Under the pieces are notes generated by a model that had not been told where the DNA came from, did not search any database, and saw nothing but the letters and a program-made list of their open reading frames with translations. This document shows, one piece after another, positions 43,789-55,800 of a stretch of 64,000 nt of DNA (the first letter of the stretch is position 1; every line of letters begins with the position of its first letter). The translations under genes were made by a program, and so were the position numbers. This stretch comes from Haliclona indistincta. Its lineage: Eukaryota; Porifera; Demospongiae; Haplosclerida; Chalinidae. The stretch spans positions 13,700,040 to 13,764,039 of the forward strand of contig OZ024783.1 in assembly GCA_964017065.1 (NCBI GenBank). Direction: 5' to 3'.

Positions 43789-46608
43789 ATGGCAAGTGTT
43801 CCTGCTTCTTTGAAATCCCTTCTTGACGCTCGATGCAGCGATCAAGTTATCTGTCTCGAGTTGATTTCTCAGCACTTCGATAACTGGGAAGAAGTGGCTC
43901 ATTTCTTCAGCATAACCGAAGCCGAGGAGATGGCGATCAAGGGTAATCACATTCATCAGCCCAAAATAATGAAACGAGCAATGCTATGGACATGGATCGA
44001 GAAGAACGGAGACGAAGCAACTTTCCGAAAAATGAGAGAAATATTTGTACAAGCAGGTAATGCTCATCTTGGCGACAAGCTTGACGAGATTCTACAGGAC
44101 GAGTATTCTCAGTCTCCTCAAAATGCTGTTGCTGTCTTCAAGTTATACCTGAAGGACTGCTACAATTCAACCCCAGTTACTGCCAGCACTGGTAGGAAAA
44201 ACTGGCCACCACTGGTCAACACTCCTTACGTTGCCCCCGAGCTTTTAAAAATCGTTATTAGTTCTGATGGCGCTGCAAAGGAAGTCAAGCGAACTGAGAA
44301 GATCCAGCTCAAAGATCTATTTCAAAACAAGACTAAACCTCATAAGATCGTTCTTGAGGGTACTGCTGGGTCAGGAAAGACGACTCTATCAAGAAATATA
44401 TGTCAACAATGGCAAAAGAAGGAAATACTTGGGCATATAGATCTTCTCATACACTTGACCCTTGCTGATCCCAAGGTCTGGTCAGCACGAACCTTGGAAG
44501 ACTTGATTCCACACCCGATCGGCGAAATTTGAAAAGCAGTAGCTGATATCATAGAATCGTGTCGAGGTAAAAAATGCTGCTTCATAATGGACGGCTGGGA
44601 GGATCTTCCAGACGATGGAGCCCATTATGTTCGAGACTTTGTCGATAACAAGTTAGGAGTAGCTGTGCCTCAATGTTCCATTATTGTTACTTCACGTCCT
44701 ATTGCTTCAGCCACTTTGAAAACGTCACTTGAAACTATCGAGATTACAGGCTTTTCTCCGGAAAGCGTCGATGCGTATGCTACCGAGTACTTGACACAGC
44801 GAGGTAAGGACCCTTCTGTCTTCATAACGGCTCTTCATGATAACCGCCATGCCCGTGGTCTCTGTAACCTTCCAATCAATGCAGCTATCTTGCTTCACCT
44901 ATTCTTGATTATTGGAACAGGTTTTCCCACTACTCAGACTGAGTTGTTTAAGTGCTTTATTGTTAACGTGCTCCTACGTCATCTAGTTGCCAAGCAAGGC
45001 CGAAATCCTTCACGAATTCGTCTACGAAATTTTTCTTCTCTTCCGGAAAAAGAACGGCAGGTGTTTGACCAGCTTTGTCGCATAGCCCATTATGCTACCT
45101 TTAACACTAAGTCAACATCTCGGAGTAGCCAACTGCTTTCTATAGACGACTTGGAACAAGAAGGTGTGAATGAACTTCAGGAAACAATGGGTCTGATGAA
45201 AGTCCACACACGATTGACCTGTTATGGGTATGACCCATACTATGGGTTCCTTCATTCATCAGTGCAAGACTTCTTGTGTGCTGAGAGGATAAGCCAACTT
45301 AGTCCGGATGACCAAGTGAGGGATTTTATAAAAATAATGGGCACCAATCCAATGTCTCTCGTAATCTTTTTCTATGCCGGTACAACCAAGCTTGAAAATA
45401 GTAGCGTCTGCAGATACTTACAGCATATAGGGAGGAAGCCACCTGAAGAGTTGAAAGTTGTTCCAAATATATGCGATACATTGTCTGTAGCTCGTGACAG
45501 TCGTAGACTGTTCCTGGCCTTTTTGCATTGCCTTCGCGAAGCCAACCGTAATGACCTACATGTAGAGCCTCATCAGTCTAAAGGCTTGATTTCCATTGGT
45601 TTTATTTGGTACAGGCTTTCAATGAATGACATCAATGTTATCTTTCATTCAATTTTAGACATAGCGAGGTTATATCACCCACATACTCAAATTAGCCTAT
45701 GCCTTGGTGTGTGCGATATAAATGATCACAAGATTGAATCTGCTGTTGAGATTCTTATAGATCGAGCAAGTGCAATCCACCAGCAGTATGGTCTGTGCTT
45801 ACCACTTGGGCTCGCAGTGTATGGAAACGATCTTACTCAAAAAGGTGTCAGATCTCTTGCAAAGCTTATTGCAGCTGAGGGAATTAAACTGACATTTCTT
45901 GACATTTCGCGTAACTTGCTGCTAAATCATCATGAAACAGATGCATATGAGGCGCACTTGAAGGCTCAACCATATAGTGCATTTGAAGCATTGAAGGTAC
46001 TAATCGAATCAATGTCTTCAAATAGTTTCTCATTGCCTATTTTGCAGATGTATTGCTGTGGGCTGACTAGTAGACATGCTTATCATCTTATCCTTCTCCT
46101 TAGACAAAACATCAATAATGTCAACATCAGTGAAAATCGTTTGGAAGAATGTGTTCCTTTTCTCGTTGCAGCTGCTACATGTAGGCATTCAACTTTTTTG
46201 GATCTTCGTGGTACATTTGTAACCGACAAACAACTAGTCCAAGTTGGCGGAATGCTACAGTCAAACACATGTTTGATGCAACTAAGTATCAGCTATGGTA
46301 TTTATGATGAGTCCTATCATCAAATATTTCTCAGTACTTCAGCTGTATGTGGGTGCATCGAATTGATTGCCGCCTTGACTTCTAAATCAGCTCTCTCTTG
46401 TTTAACAATTCCTGACTGCTACATAAAAGATGTGGACAGCAATGCTCGAGTGCAAAGAGCTCTTTTGAACTTTGCTCAACGTCGTGGATATCCATTGGTG
46501 ATCAAGAGCTTTTCAGAAATTCATGGAACTTTTGCCTTAGGTAGAGGATTCTCTAAACAACTGAAAAAATCATCTGTATCTGATTCACTTCTCCGTGGTG
46601 ACAAGTAA
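43789..46608 (+). pseudogene. Death-NACHT (NLR-type) receptor, copy A, with one in-frame stop
   Basis: Single-exon gene matching copy B throughout but with TGA at 44530-44532 (codon 248), where copy B has CGA: one C-to-T change at a CpG. The stop falls between Walker A (GTAGSGKT) and Walker B (CFIMDGWEDL), so the truncated product would keep the Death domain and P-loop but lack the rest of NACHT and the C-terminal region. The downstream frame (to 46608) has no further stop, so the mutation is young, an allele, a sequencing error, or the product is made in two parts; an ATG inside Walker B (44587) could start the second. A start at 43789 is supported by alignment with copy B. Confidence 0.85.
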
Positions 46609-47407
46609 AGTGCACATTTATCGTTATGATTTGAGAAACTTGAAACATTGCTTGACTCGCCTTCCGGCAGTTATTAAAATAATTTGGTATTGTTCCATTC
46701 TTATAATTATTTCATTGTACACTTTTCAAAGCCACAGTACTACAGATAATGCAGTTTAGAAATGTGGGTTGGTTGTTATGGGGATAGACATTGCTTGTGG
46801 TTGTCAATAGCCATTCAAATTGAACTATAATTAGTATTTTTACGTAAGTCACAACAAAAGGAAGTATAAAAAAATGTCGGGTGTCAAAATTAATGCAACA
46901 GGCTATACAAAATAATTGAGAATTATTTCAAAAGGAGTTGGCTTAAATTAACACAGAGCACAATTTCAGAAAATGTATATACTCTAGCTTAATTGGCCTA
47001 GCAGTGAAGTACAAATTAAAAAATTGTTAATAGCTATTATATACACCGTTGCAAAATCTATACAACAAAGCCACGCCGTGGGCGTGGCTGGGGATATACA
47101 ACAAAATTCACAGCAAGTACGAAATAGTTGAAAATATGATGTTAAAGAACAAGGACTAAAACAGGAGTGGTTCCCTAGCTAACAGCACTGGATCGAATTC
47201 TTCACCAGTAATGCCCGGAACAAGTACCAGAGCAAATCAATACACTCCTCTATTTGAGCGATACACTATTGATGGTGGGATCCTAGAGCTAGAGGCCTGT
47301 CCTCTTCATCATCCTTATCTGCTGCCACCTGAGGCACTTCTATATTGACTGGTTGGTCTTGAAATCCTAGTCTCCTTGACCTTTTGATTTTCATGAATTA
47401 TAAGGTA

Positions 47408-48389
47408 CAGAACCGTGGGCGTGGCTGGGGATTTACAGTTACCGAGGGATTTACCCCACTGAAATGTTCCGTTTCAAGACTACATCCACGCTGATGGAGT
47501 CTCGATCGCCACCTCGCTGAGTCTCATATGCTTGTTCTGTGTTCTAACACTGTACAAATACGAAGTTCTCTTTCGTACGGGAGTGATCACGGTCGCTGTG
47601 CTGGGGCTGTGGTCACAATTCTTCTATGTTCTTCCGTACGTGTTCGTGCTTTGGCGCTACTATGTTGGGTTGAATGTGACAACTGAGTTGAAACTGTTCA
47701 TAGGCAGAACGGTGGAGAGCGAGGAGAGCGACTCATCTAACACTACTAACCACTGGATTGTAGCTGTGCAGCAGGAAGGCCGATTCTTGTACACACATGC
47801 TGTGGGCAATGTTATCATGGGGAAGGGCACACCAAAACACTTCAAACCGATGAATCCAGAAACAGTCAGCAAGTACACATTGACACACGTTGGTTACGTG
47901 ACTACAGTGAATCGCTTGCAAAAGATGACACAACTTGTTGAAAATGAGCCGATGCGATCAGGATACACATGTCAAGAGTTTGCTGTGGACATCGCTTTTC
48001 AGTTGTCTGGTTCAAGAACGTTTACTTTCATGAGATCGCTTCTCTTGCCGCGTATTAGAACTGCAGTGTTTGCAGCTGCTTCTGCCGTTTCTGTATTGCT
48101 GTACGTACTGGGCTACTCTTTGGGGCAGCTGTTTAATCTGGCTGTTGTAATAAACCTTTTTGTTTCCATGGAACTGGCACGAATCGGCATTCACAATCAG
48201 CAGCATCAGAAGAGTGTTCTTCCGGTTCTCAAGGCTTACGTACGCTATCCTAAGAAGAGCAACTTTCTTCAACTCTTCATGGTTCTTGTCGTGCTCCTTA
48301 TAATGTATGCAAGAAATGGTCTCTTGGACACCTTGATCATGCTGGCTGCTATAGTCATTGCTTGCATAAACTTTCAGTCTATGTCTTAA
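47408..48389 (+). pseudogene. Membrane protein gene, copy B, lacking its start
   Basis: Nearly identical to copy A from the codons for FQDYIHADG onward (47472) to the same C terminus; only a handful of residues differ. Between the first ATG and that point about 34 bases present in copy A are missing, which shifts the ATG at 47463 out of frame. The coding frame itself has an upstream TGA and no ATG before the core. H108, H123 and C181 equivalents are all kept. Either a recent pseudogene, or translation needs an upstream exon or a non-ATG start. Confidence 0.8.
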
Positions 48390-48675
48390 AGTTTGCATCA
48401 CACGTAACTGCTGACCCATCATGCTTTTTTACACTGTTCACTTATCGCTTATGATCCAAATAAAAGTACACTTCAAACTGATTTTCTTTGAGCAATCAAT
48501 TATTTGTGCAATAATAATAATATTAATACCCCTATATTATTTTTATGCCCTAAATTATTCGTTATTTGATGTGTTGTTCCGGACTCGTTATGTAACCTAA
48601 AGAGGGCGTTGTCAACACATCATTTCTGATTTCAGCACGTGATTTCTGATTTCTCTATCCAGCTAAACTTCAATC

Positions 48676-51495
48676 ATGGCAAGTGTTCCTGCCGAGGTTC
48701 CTGCTTCTTTGGAATCCCTTCTTGACGCTCGATGCGGCGATCAAGCTATCTGTCTCGAGTTGATTTCTGAACACTTCGATGACTGGGAAGAACTGGCGAA
48801 TTTCCTTAGCCTGACAGAAGCCGAACAGAAGGCGATCAAGGAAAATCACATTCATCAACCTGATATAACGAAACGAGCAATGCTATCGAAATGGATCGAG
48901 AAGAATGGAAACAAAGCAACTTTTCGAAAAATGAGAGAAATATTTTTACAAGCAGAAAAGGCACTTCTTGTTGACAAGCTTGACGAGATTCTACAGGACA
49001 AGTATTCTCAGTCTCCTCAAAATGCTGTTGCTGTCTTCAAGTTATACCTGAAGGACTGCTACAACTCAACCCCAGTTACTGCTAGCACTGGCAGGAAGAA
49101 CTGGCCACCACTGGTCAACACTCCTTACGTTGCCCCTGAGCTTTTGAAAATCGTTATTAGTTCTGATGGCGCTACAAAGAACGTCAAGCGAACTGAGAAG
49201 ATCCAGCTCAAAGATCTATTTCAAAACAAGACTAAACCTCATAAGATCGTTCTCGAGGGTACTGCTGGATCAGGAAAGACGACTCTATCAAGAAATATAT
49301 GTCTGCAGTGGCAAAAGAAGGACATACTTGGCCATATAGATCTTCTCATACACTTGACCCTTGCTGATCCCAAGGTCTGGTCAGCACGAGCCTTGGAAGA
49401 CTTGATTCCTCATCCAAAAGACAAAATTCGAAAAGCAGTAGCTGATATCATAGAATTGTGTCGAGGTAAAAAATGCTGCTTCATAATGGACGGCTGGGAG
49501 GATCTTCCAGACGATGGAGCCCTTTATGTTCGAAACTTTGTCGATAACAATTTAGGGGTGCCTCACTGTTCCATTATTGTTACTTCACGTCCTATTGCTT
49601 CAGCTACTTTGAAAATGTCTTTTGAAACTATCGAGATTACAGGCTTTTCTCCGGAAAGCGTCGATGCATATGCTACCGAGTACTTGACACAGCGAGGTAA
49701 GGACCCCTCTGTCTTCTTAACGGCTCTTCATGATAACCGCCATGCCCGTGGTCTCTGTAACCTTCCAATCAATGCAGCCATCTTGCTTCACCTATTCTTG
49801 ATCATTGGAACAGGTTTTCCCACTACTCAGACAGAGTTGTTTAAGTGCTTTATTGTTAACGTGCTCCTACGTCATCTAGTTGCCAAGCGAGACCGAAATC
49901 CTTCACGAATTCGTCTACGAAATTTTTCATCTCTTCCGGAAAAAGAACGACAGGTGTTTGATCAGCTTTGTCGCATAGCCCATTATGCTACCTTTAACAG
50001 TAAGTCAACATCTCGGAGTAGCCAACTGCTTTCTATAGACGACTTAGAACAAGAAGGTGTGAATGAACTTCAGGAAACAATGGGTCTGATGAAAGTCCAC
50101 ACACTACTGACCTGTTATGGGTATGACCCATACTATGGGTTCCTCCATTCATCAGTGCAAGACTTCTTGTGTGCTGAGAGGATAAGCCAACTTAGTCCGG
50201 ATGACCAAGTGAGAGATTTTATAAAAATAATGGGCACCAATCCAATGTCTCTCGTAATATTTTTCTATGCTGGTACAACCAAGCTTGAAAATAGTAGCGT
50301 CTGCAGATATTTGCAGCATATAGGGAGGAAGCCACCTGAAGAGTTGAAAGTTGTTCCAAATATATGCGATACATTGTCTGTAGCTCGTGACAATCGTAGA
50401 CTGTTCCTGGCCTTTTTGCATTGCCTTCGCGAAGCCAACCGTAGTGACCTGTATGTAGAGCCTCATCAGTCTAAAGGCTTGATTTCCATTGGTTTTATTT
50501 GGTACAGGCTTTCAATGAATGACATCAATGTTATCTTTCATTCGATTTTAGACATAGCGAGGATATATCACCCACATACTCAAATTAGCCTATGCCTTGG
50601 AGTGTGCGATATAAACGATCACAAGATTGAATCAGCTGTTGAGATCCTTATAGAACGAGCAAGTGCAATCCACCAGCAGTATGGTCTGTGCTTACCACTT
50701 GGGCTCGCAGTGTATGGAAACGATCTTACTCAAAAAGGTGTCAGATCTCTTACAAAGCTTATTGCAGCTGATGGAATTAAACTGACATTTCTTGACATTT
50801 CGCGTAACTTGCTGCTAAATCATCATGAAACAGATGCATACGAGGCACACTTTAAGGCTCAACCATATAGCGCATTCGAAGCATTGAAGGTACTAATCGA
50901 ATCACTGTCTTCCAATAGTTTCTCATTGCCTACGTTGCAGATGTATTGCTGTGGGTTAACTAGTAGACATGCTTATCATCTTATCCTTCTCCTTAGACAA
51001 AACATCAATAATGTCAACATCAGTGAAAATCGTTTGGAAGAATGTGTTCCTTTTCTTGTTGCAGCTGCTATGCATTCGACGTTTTTGGATCTTCGTGGTA
51101 CATTTGTAACCGACAAACAACTAGTCCAAGTTGGTGGAATGCTACTGTCGAACACATGTTTGATGCAACTAAGTATCAGCTATGGTATTTATGATGAGTT
51201 CTATCATCAAATATTTCTCAGTGCTTCAGCTGTATGTCGTTGTATAGAATTGATTGCCGCCTCGACTTCTAAATCAGCTCTCTTTTTCTTAACAATTCCT
51301 GACTGCTACATAAAAGATGTGCATAGCAATGCTCGAGTGCAAAGAGCTCTTTTGAACTTTGCTCAACGTCGTGGATATCCATTGGTGATCAAGAGCTTTT
51401 CAGAAATTCATGGAACTTTTGCCTTAGGTAGAGGATTCTCTGAACGACTGAAAACATCACCTGTATCTGATTCACTTCTCCGTGGTGACAAGTAA
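48676..51495 (+). CDS. Death-NACHT (NLR-type) innate immune receptor, copy B (intact)
   Basis: Single-exon 939-residue protein. Residues about 15-105 form a Death-superfamily domain (WEELANFLSLTEAE, AMLSKWIEKNGNKATFRKMRE). NACHT follows, with Walker A GTAGSGKT at 195-202, Walker B CCFIMDGWEDLP at 267-278 and the sensor-like IIVTSRP. A helical region with LPINAAILLHLFLI resembles the NACHT-associated domains. The C-terminal part has weak leucine-rich character (LTFLDISRNLLL, NVNISENRLEE, TFLDLRGTF) rather than perfect LRRs. Sponges carry many such receptors (family knowledge). Predicted cytosolic sensor that oligomerises and recruits Death-domain partners. It follows the copy B membrane protein gene by 286 bases. 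The start ATG opens the aligned region and lies after an unrelated AT-rich leader. Confidence 0.92.
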   Translation: MASVPAEVPASLESLLDARCGDQAICLELISEHFDDWEELANFLSLTEAEQKAIKENHIHQPDITKRAMLSKWIEKNGNKATFRKMREIFLQAEKALLVDKLDEILQDKYSQSPQNAVAVFKLYLKDCYNSTPVTASTGRKNWPPLVNTPYVAPELLKIVISSDGATKNVKRTEKIQLKDLFQNKTKPHKIVLEGTAGSGKTTLSRNICLQWQKKDILGHIDLLIHLTLADPKVWSARALEDLIPHPKDKIRKAVADIIELCRGKKCCFIMDGWEDLPDDGALYVRNFVDNNLGVPHCSIIVTSRPIASATLKMSFETIEITGFSPESVDAYATEYLTQRGKDPSVFLTALHDNRHARGLCNLPINAAILLHLFLIIGTGFPTTQTELFKCFIVNVLLRHLVAKRDRNPSRIRLRNFSSLPEKERQVFDQLCRIAHYATFNSKSTSRSSQLLSIDDLEQEGVNELQETMGLMKVHTLLTCYGYDPYYGFLHSSVQDFLCAERISQLSPDDQVRDFIKIMGTNPMSLVIFFYAGTTKLENSSVCRYLQHIGRKPPEELKVVPNICDTLSVARDNRRLFLAFLHCLREANRSDLYVEPHQSKGLISIGFIWYRLSMNDINVIFHSILDIARIYHPHTQISLCLGVCDINDHKIESAVEILIERASAIHQQYGLCLPLGLAVYGNDLTQKGVRSLTKLIAADGIKLTFLDISRNLLLNHHETDAYEAHFKAQPYSAFEALKVLIESLSSNSFSLPTLQMYCCGLTSRHAYHLILLLRQNINNVNISENRLEECVPFLVAAAMHSTFLDLRGTFVTDKQLVQVGGMLLSNTCLMQLSISYGIYDEFYHQIFLSASAVCRCIELIAASTSKSALFFLTIPDCYIKDVHSNARVQRALLNFAQRRGYPLVIKSFSEIHGTFALGRGFSERLKTSPVSDSLLRGDK

Positions 51496-51640
51496 AGTGC
51501 ACATATCCTGGTTTATGATTTGAGCCGAAACATGTAACATTGCTTGACTCGCCTCCAGAAGTTATATTAATAATTCGGTATTTTTTTGTCCTTATAATTA
51601 TGTCATGGTGCACTTTTCAAAGCCACAGTACTACAGATAC

Positions 51641-52890
51641 TGTGAAATTGATATCTTCTGTATTATGGACTTTGATCAAACACACTATCATTTTTTCTCA
51701 TGCTTCATCACTTATCTGTTATTCTTTATAATGTTAACGTATCGGCTTTCTTTCATCATCTGTCTGTCTATATACAAAATTACTGTGTGTATCTGTCATT
51801 GCCAATGTAAAATATTGACAAAAGAACTTTGACAGTTGTCTAAACAAGACAAGAATTGAAAGTGAAAGTTGTAAGATCAAAAACATGTCATTATCGTGTT
51901 GTGCATAAGTTTAAAATTGTATATGAAGCATCAATCTGCATCATTTTCTATGCTAGTACGAATCAGCTCTAGCAGGATAACATGATGCTACTCATGCTAC
52001 TATAGTCAACACATTTTTAGCACAAGTGAAAGAATGAGTCATGAGGTGACACAATTATATCGTTGCTGTCAGTGCACTCAGTGGTTAAGCCTGTAAGTAC
52101 GCTATGTTTGTTCATAATTTGGCAAAAATTTCATCAGCTAGCTACTACATGCACAAGCCTTGCCAAAGATACGTATGAACCCTTTGTGAGTGAAGGCAAA
52201 CACAGATTAATTTGTTCTATAGTGCTACAGTCTACAGGCATTCTTAAGCATGTTTCAGTTAATGCATCTAAACACATCTCACATGACTATAAAACAACTA
52301 TTGTATTTCTTAGAAAAAGGATTATATTGTATGTGTTTCACTACTTCAGTTGTAAATGGGTATAAGCTTGTGATAATTGGTGAACACAGAGAGCATATAG
52401 CTAACAATCACAGCAACGATTTCCTTGTGAGCAAAATTTACACATGTTGCATGTCTGAAGATTGTGCACACTGTAGACTTAAAACAAAACAACAACAATT
52501 TATAAATAAACCAACAACTGTACAGTATAAGTGCATGGTGTCAAAGAAAACGTTTTCATAAGAATTAACAGGTAGGTTGACATTTTGATAACGAAGAGTA
52601 TAGGCACCAAGTGATTGGTGAAACACAACAGACGTATGTTTTATAAACTTACTTGAACAGGAAAATGCCAGTGACATTTTGTATAATGTTGTTATAAACA
52701 CTTGTGTTTCCTCACTGCAGTTGTTATTGTGATGGAGTAAACAAAAGCTGTCAAGTGTATATGGCAGTATGTGTTTTGTATGTACAAACAATTGAATAGG
52801 AAATGCAATAATATAAATTCTTGCTATGTTCTTGCAAGCTTGCAGTTGCTTTCATGCAGTCGGCTAAGCTGTAGCTATAGCTTGGCTGTG
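51641..52890. other. Intergenic, no supported gene
   Basis: AT-rich spacer between the NLR copy B and the nuclease gene. Several short frames occur, but none has coding character or recognisable motifs. No clear inverted repeat was seen. Confidence 0.5.
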
Positions 52891-55800
52891 ATGGCTGTTT
52901 TAGCTCAACTCGTGCCAGTACTGCTGGTGGGGGTAGTGAGCTGCTTTTTACTGCAAGGGTTACCAGCTGTACAAGGTTATGATTTAGAGCAGTCAGTGAT
53001 AGAGCAAGTACAAGATGAGGAGCAGATCATGGCAGAGCAAGATGAGGAGCAGTTCATGACAGAGCATGAAGAAGGCATGGAAGAGTTCATGACAGAACAA
53101 GCACAAGATGAGGAGCAGTTCAAGACAGAGCTAGATGAAGCAGGGCAAGAACAAGGCATGGAGCAGTTCATGACAGAGGAGGGACAAGATGACGCAGGGA
53201 TGTTCACGGGTACAAAAAGAAAGGTTCATATTGTCAAGCATTCATACACATTATAATGCGAGAATTTTTCTGAAATGCAGAGAGAACCAACTCCTACTGA
53301 AAAAGCAGATGAACGTTTGAAAGAAATTCAAAACTCTGATAGTACGTATAATTATGCTTAATACTTCATTATCATAATAATTATTTCCAGAAATTAAGGA
53401 GGAGCTTATGAAAAGACATTTGCCAATTGATTATGAAATCGTCGATTCTTCAATAGAAGGCACCATCATGGAGCTTGCCCAAGATGGTTTTGTCATCATT
53501 TATAGCACAAAAAGACAAACACCGATTTTTGTTGCTGAACGAATGGATGGGTACATTTTCGATCGTTGGAAGAAAAACAAACAGGAAAGACTGAGGTCCC
53601 AGGTATGACTAACATGTCTTTTATACATCACTTATTTTGATAATGTTATACAGCCAGTACGGTCTCAGAATTCTAAATTTAGACGTGACCCAGTGGTGCC
53701 GGCCAGAATGTCATCATCACGCAAAGCTTATCTTGATTCAGGGTATGTTAGAGGACACCATGCTGCCGCAGGTATAATTATATAATTATTGATAACACAC
53801 ACTTTCAAAATTTTCAACCATATTTTTTAGCCGATATGACAGATGCACAACAGCAAATTAACTCATTTGTTTTGTCAAATATGGCTCCACAACATGCATT
53901 GCACAATCAAGGTAACGCATCCATGCTGAAAATCTTAACAACATGACCGTATGTACTTACACAGCTTGGAAGGCTTGGGAACAATATGCTAGAGAAAAGA
54001 AGTCAGTCAACAAGAAGATATTATTTGTGATCACAGGAACTACTCCGTCATCTAAAAAGTACTTTAATTGGAAATAATTATTGTTTTAGCATTCAATTAT
54101 TACTGTTACACAGTATCAGTGATGGTACAGTTGTACCTAGTGAATTTTACAAGCTACTATTCTGGTGTCAAGGTGGACAAATGCAGGCAGAATACATCTT
54201 AACTAACCATGCGAACAAAAGGCTTAAAGATGTATGCTGATTAGCAACATCCATGGACCATTGTGTATGTGCTTTTTTATTTTAGCTGCAACACGAATGG
54301 AAATCTACAGAGATTGGAGTTGAAAGAGACAGGAGACCCTTTTGGAAGGCAACTCACACAACAGTTGAGGAAATAGTTAATTTTTTCAAGGACAACAAAG
54401 GAATAGAATTCAAACTTGATCATTCTCTGTGTGCAATAACGCCATCCACACAAGGCATGGGAAGCATGGGAAGACTGGCTAAGGTTTGGGGACAGTGTTT
54501 GTGTATAGCGTACATTTTTTTACAATTATGCATCCACCATGCAGTTGTATGCAGAACAAGCAAAGGTAGTAAAGAGAGAAGCTGCTGATCAGGCTTCAAT
54601 TGACTCTGTCTGCAACAAGCTGAAACAAAAAATTCAAGACCTTGCAAAAAGGGGGAAAGTGACACTTTCTACTCATAGTGGCTGTCCAGACACTCCAGCT
54701 GAGAAGAAGAAAGGGATAACTCCAAAAGCAGAGAAAAGCATACTTGATCTCACCGAGGGATCATTCAGTGGTGTATGCAAAAATAAGGCAAAAGGTAACA
54801 GTCATAAATTTGACAATACCGTATAGTGAAAAATTTTGGTGAGAGAAAATATTGAAAATTTATTTTCAACGAGCTTTCGGCAAAAATTGTTTACTGTTAT
54901 CACAATACGTGAACTAAGTGCCAATTTCCAAAATTAATTAAGAGACGCTTTAACACTCATCCTTCAAAATTTGACCCTCAAAAAATTCACACTATGCAGT
55001 GCTTTCACAACAATTTGCCATTAACAGTTTTTGCTGTCTTCTTACTATGTGTAACAGTATACCTTACCATAAACACTACAGATCGACAATTTTATATAGT
55101 TTTTCAAAATTACAAACTTTCTATATTACAGAACTTATGTTTGCGGAACATACAGATGACAGTGATGAAGAAGGCATGAATGATATTAAATACTCAGAAG
55201 AAATGTCTGAAAATGGTAGGAATGATACAGTTTATGAGTGCTTGTGGTCATTATTATGATTATTGCTGGTTTATGTAGATGTTGAGTCAGAAAATGATAT
55301 CAATGATCACGCTGATTCTGAAGATGACATCGATGATTACGCTGATTCAGAAGATGACATTGATGATTACGCCAATTCAGAAGATCATATTGATGATCCC
55401 ACTGATTCAAAAAATGATATTGATGAATATGAAGCTCATGAGGAGGCCAAAGACGACAAACTTACCGCCATTGTTCCAAAAGGACAGACTCTTAGGTTGC
55501 TTGATTTACTCCCCATTCCCAAGAAGATAGACTTATCTAAGTTGTCTGCCATCAATGTCATGCTGCAAAAAGTTGTCGTTGACTGCAAGGGAAAGCAAAT
55601 TGATGTTTATTCAGCTTCTCTCCGTGGCTTTAAGTTTGTTCCTAATGTCTTGGAGTTGAGCAAAGTATCTTTTGCCATCAGAATAAACTATGGAGATAAA
55701 AAGCATGTAATTGCCGCACTTACAGGAAGATGGGTGTTAGGCAGCTTGCATCTTAATACCATGGCTAGGTTTGACTCTAAGACTACATCTCTTCTGCTAC

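Larger units (their letters stand above)
42479..51640 (+). repeat. Tandem segmental duplication of a two-gene cassette
   Basis: Copy A is about 42479-46748 and copy B about 47408-51640, same orientation, offset about 4.89 kb. Each begins with CAGAACCGTGGGCGTGGCTGG, contains a membrane protein gene and a Death-NACHT gene, and ends just past CAAAGCCACAGTACTACAG. About 660 bases of unrelated sequence lie between. The membrane protein region is almost identical; the NLR 5' end is clearly more diverged. Confidence 0.9.

Noticed and set aside
52063..52791. Several overlapping short frames upstream of the nuclease gene
   Set aside because: No motif, no agreement in phase and base composition of spacer DNA.
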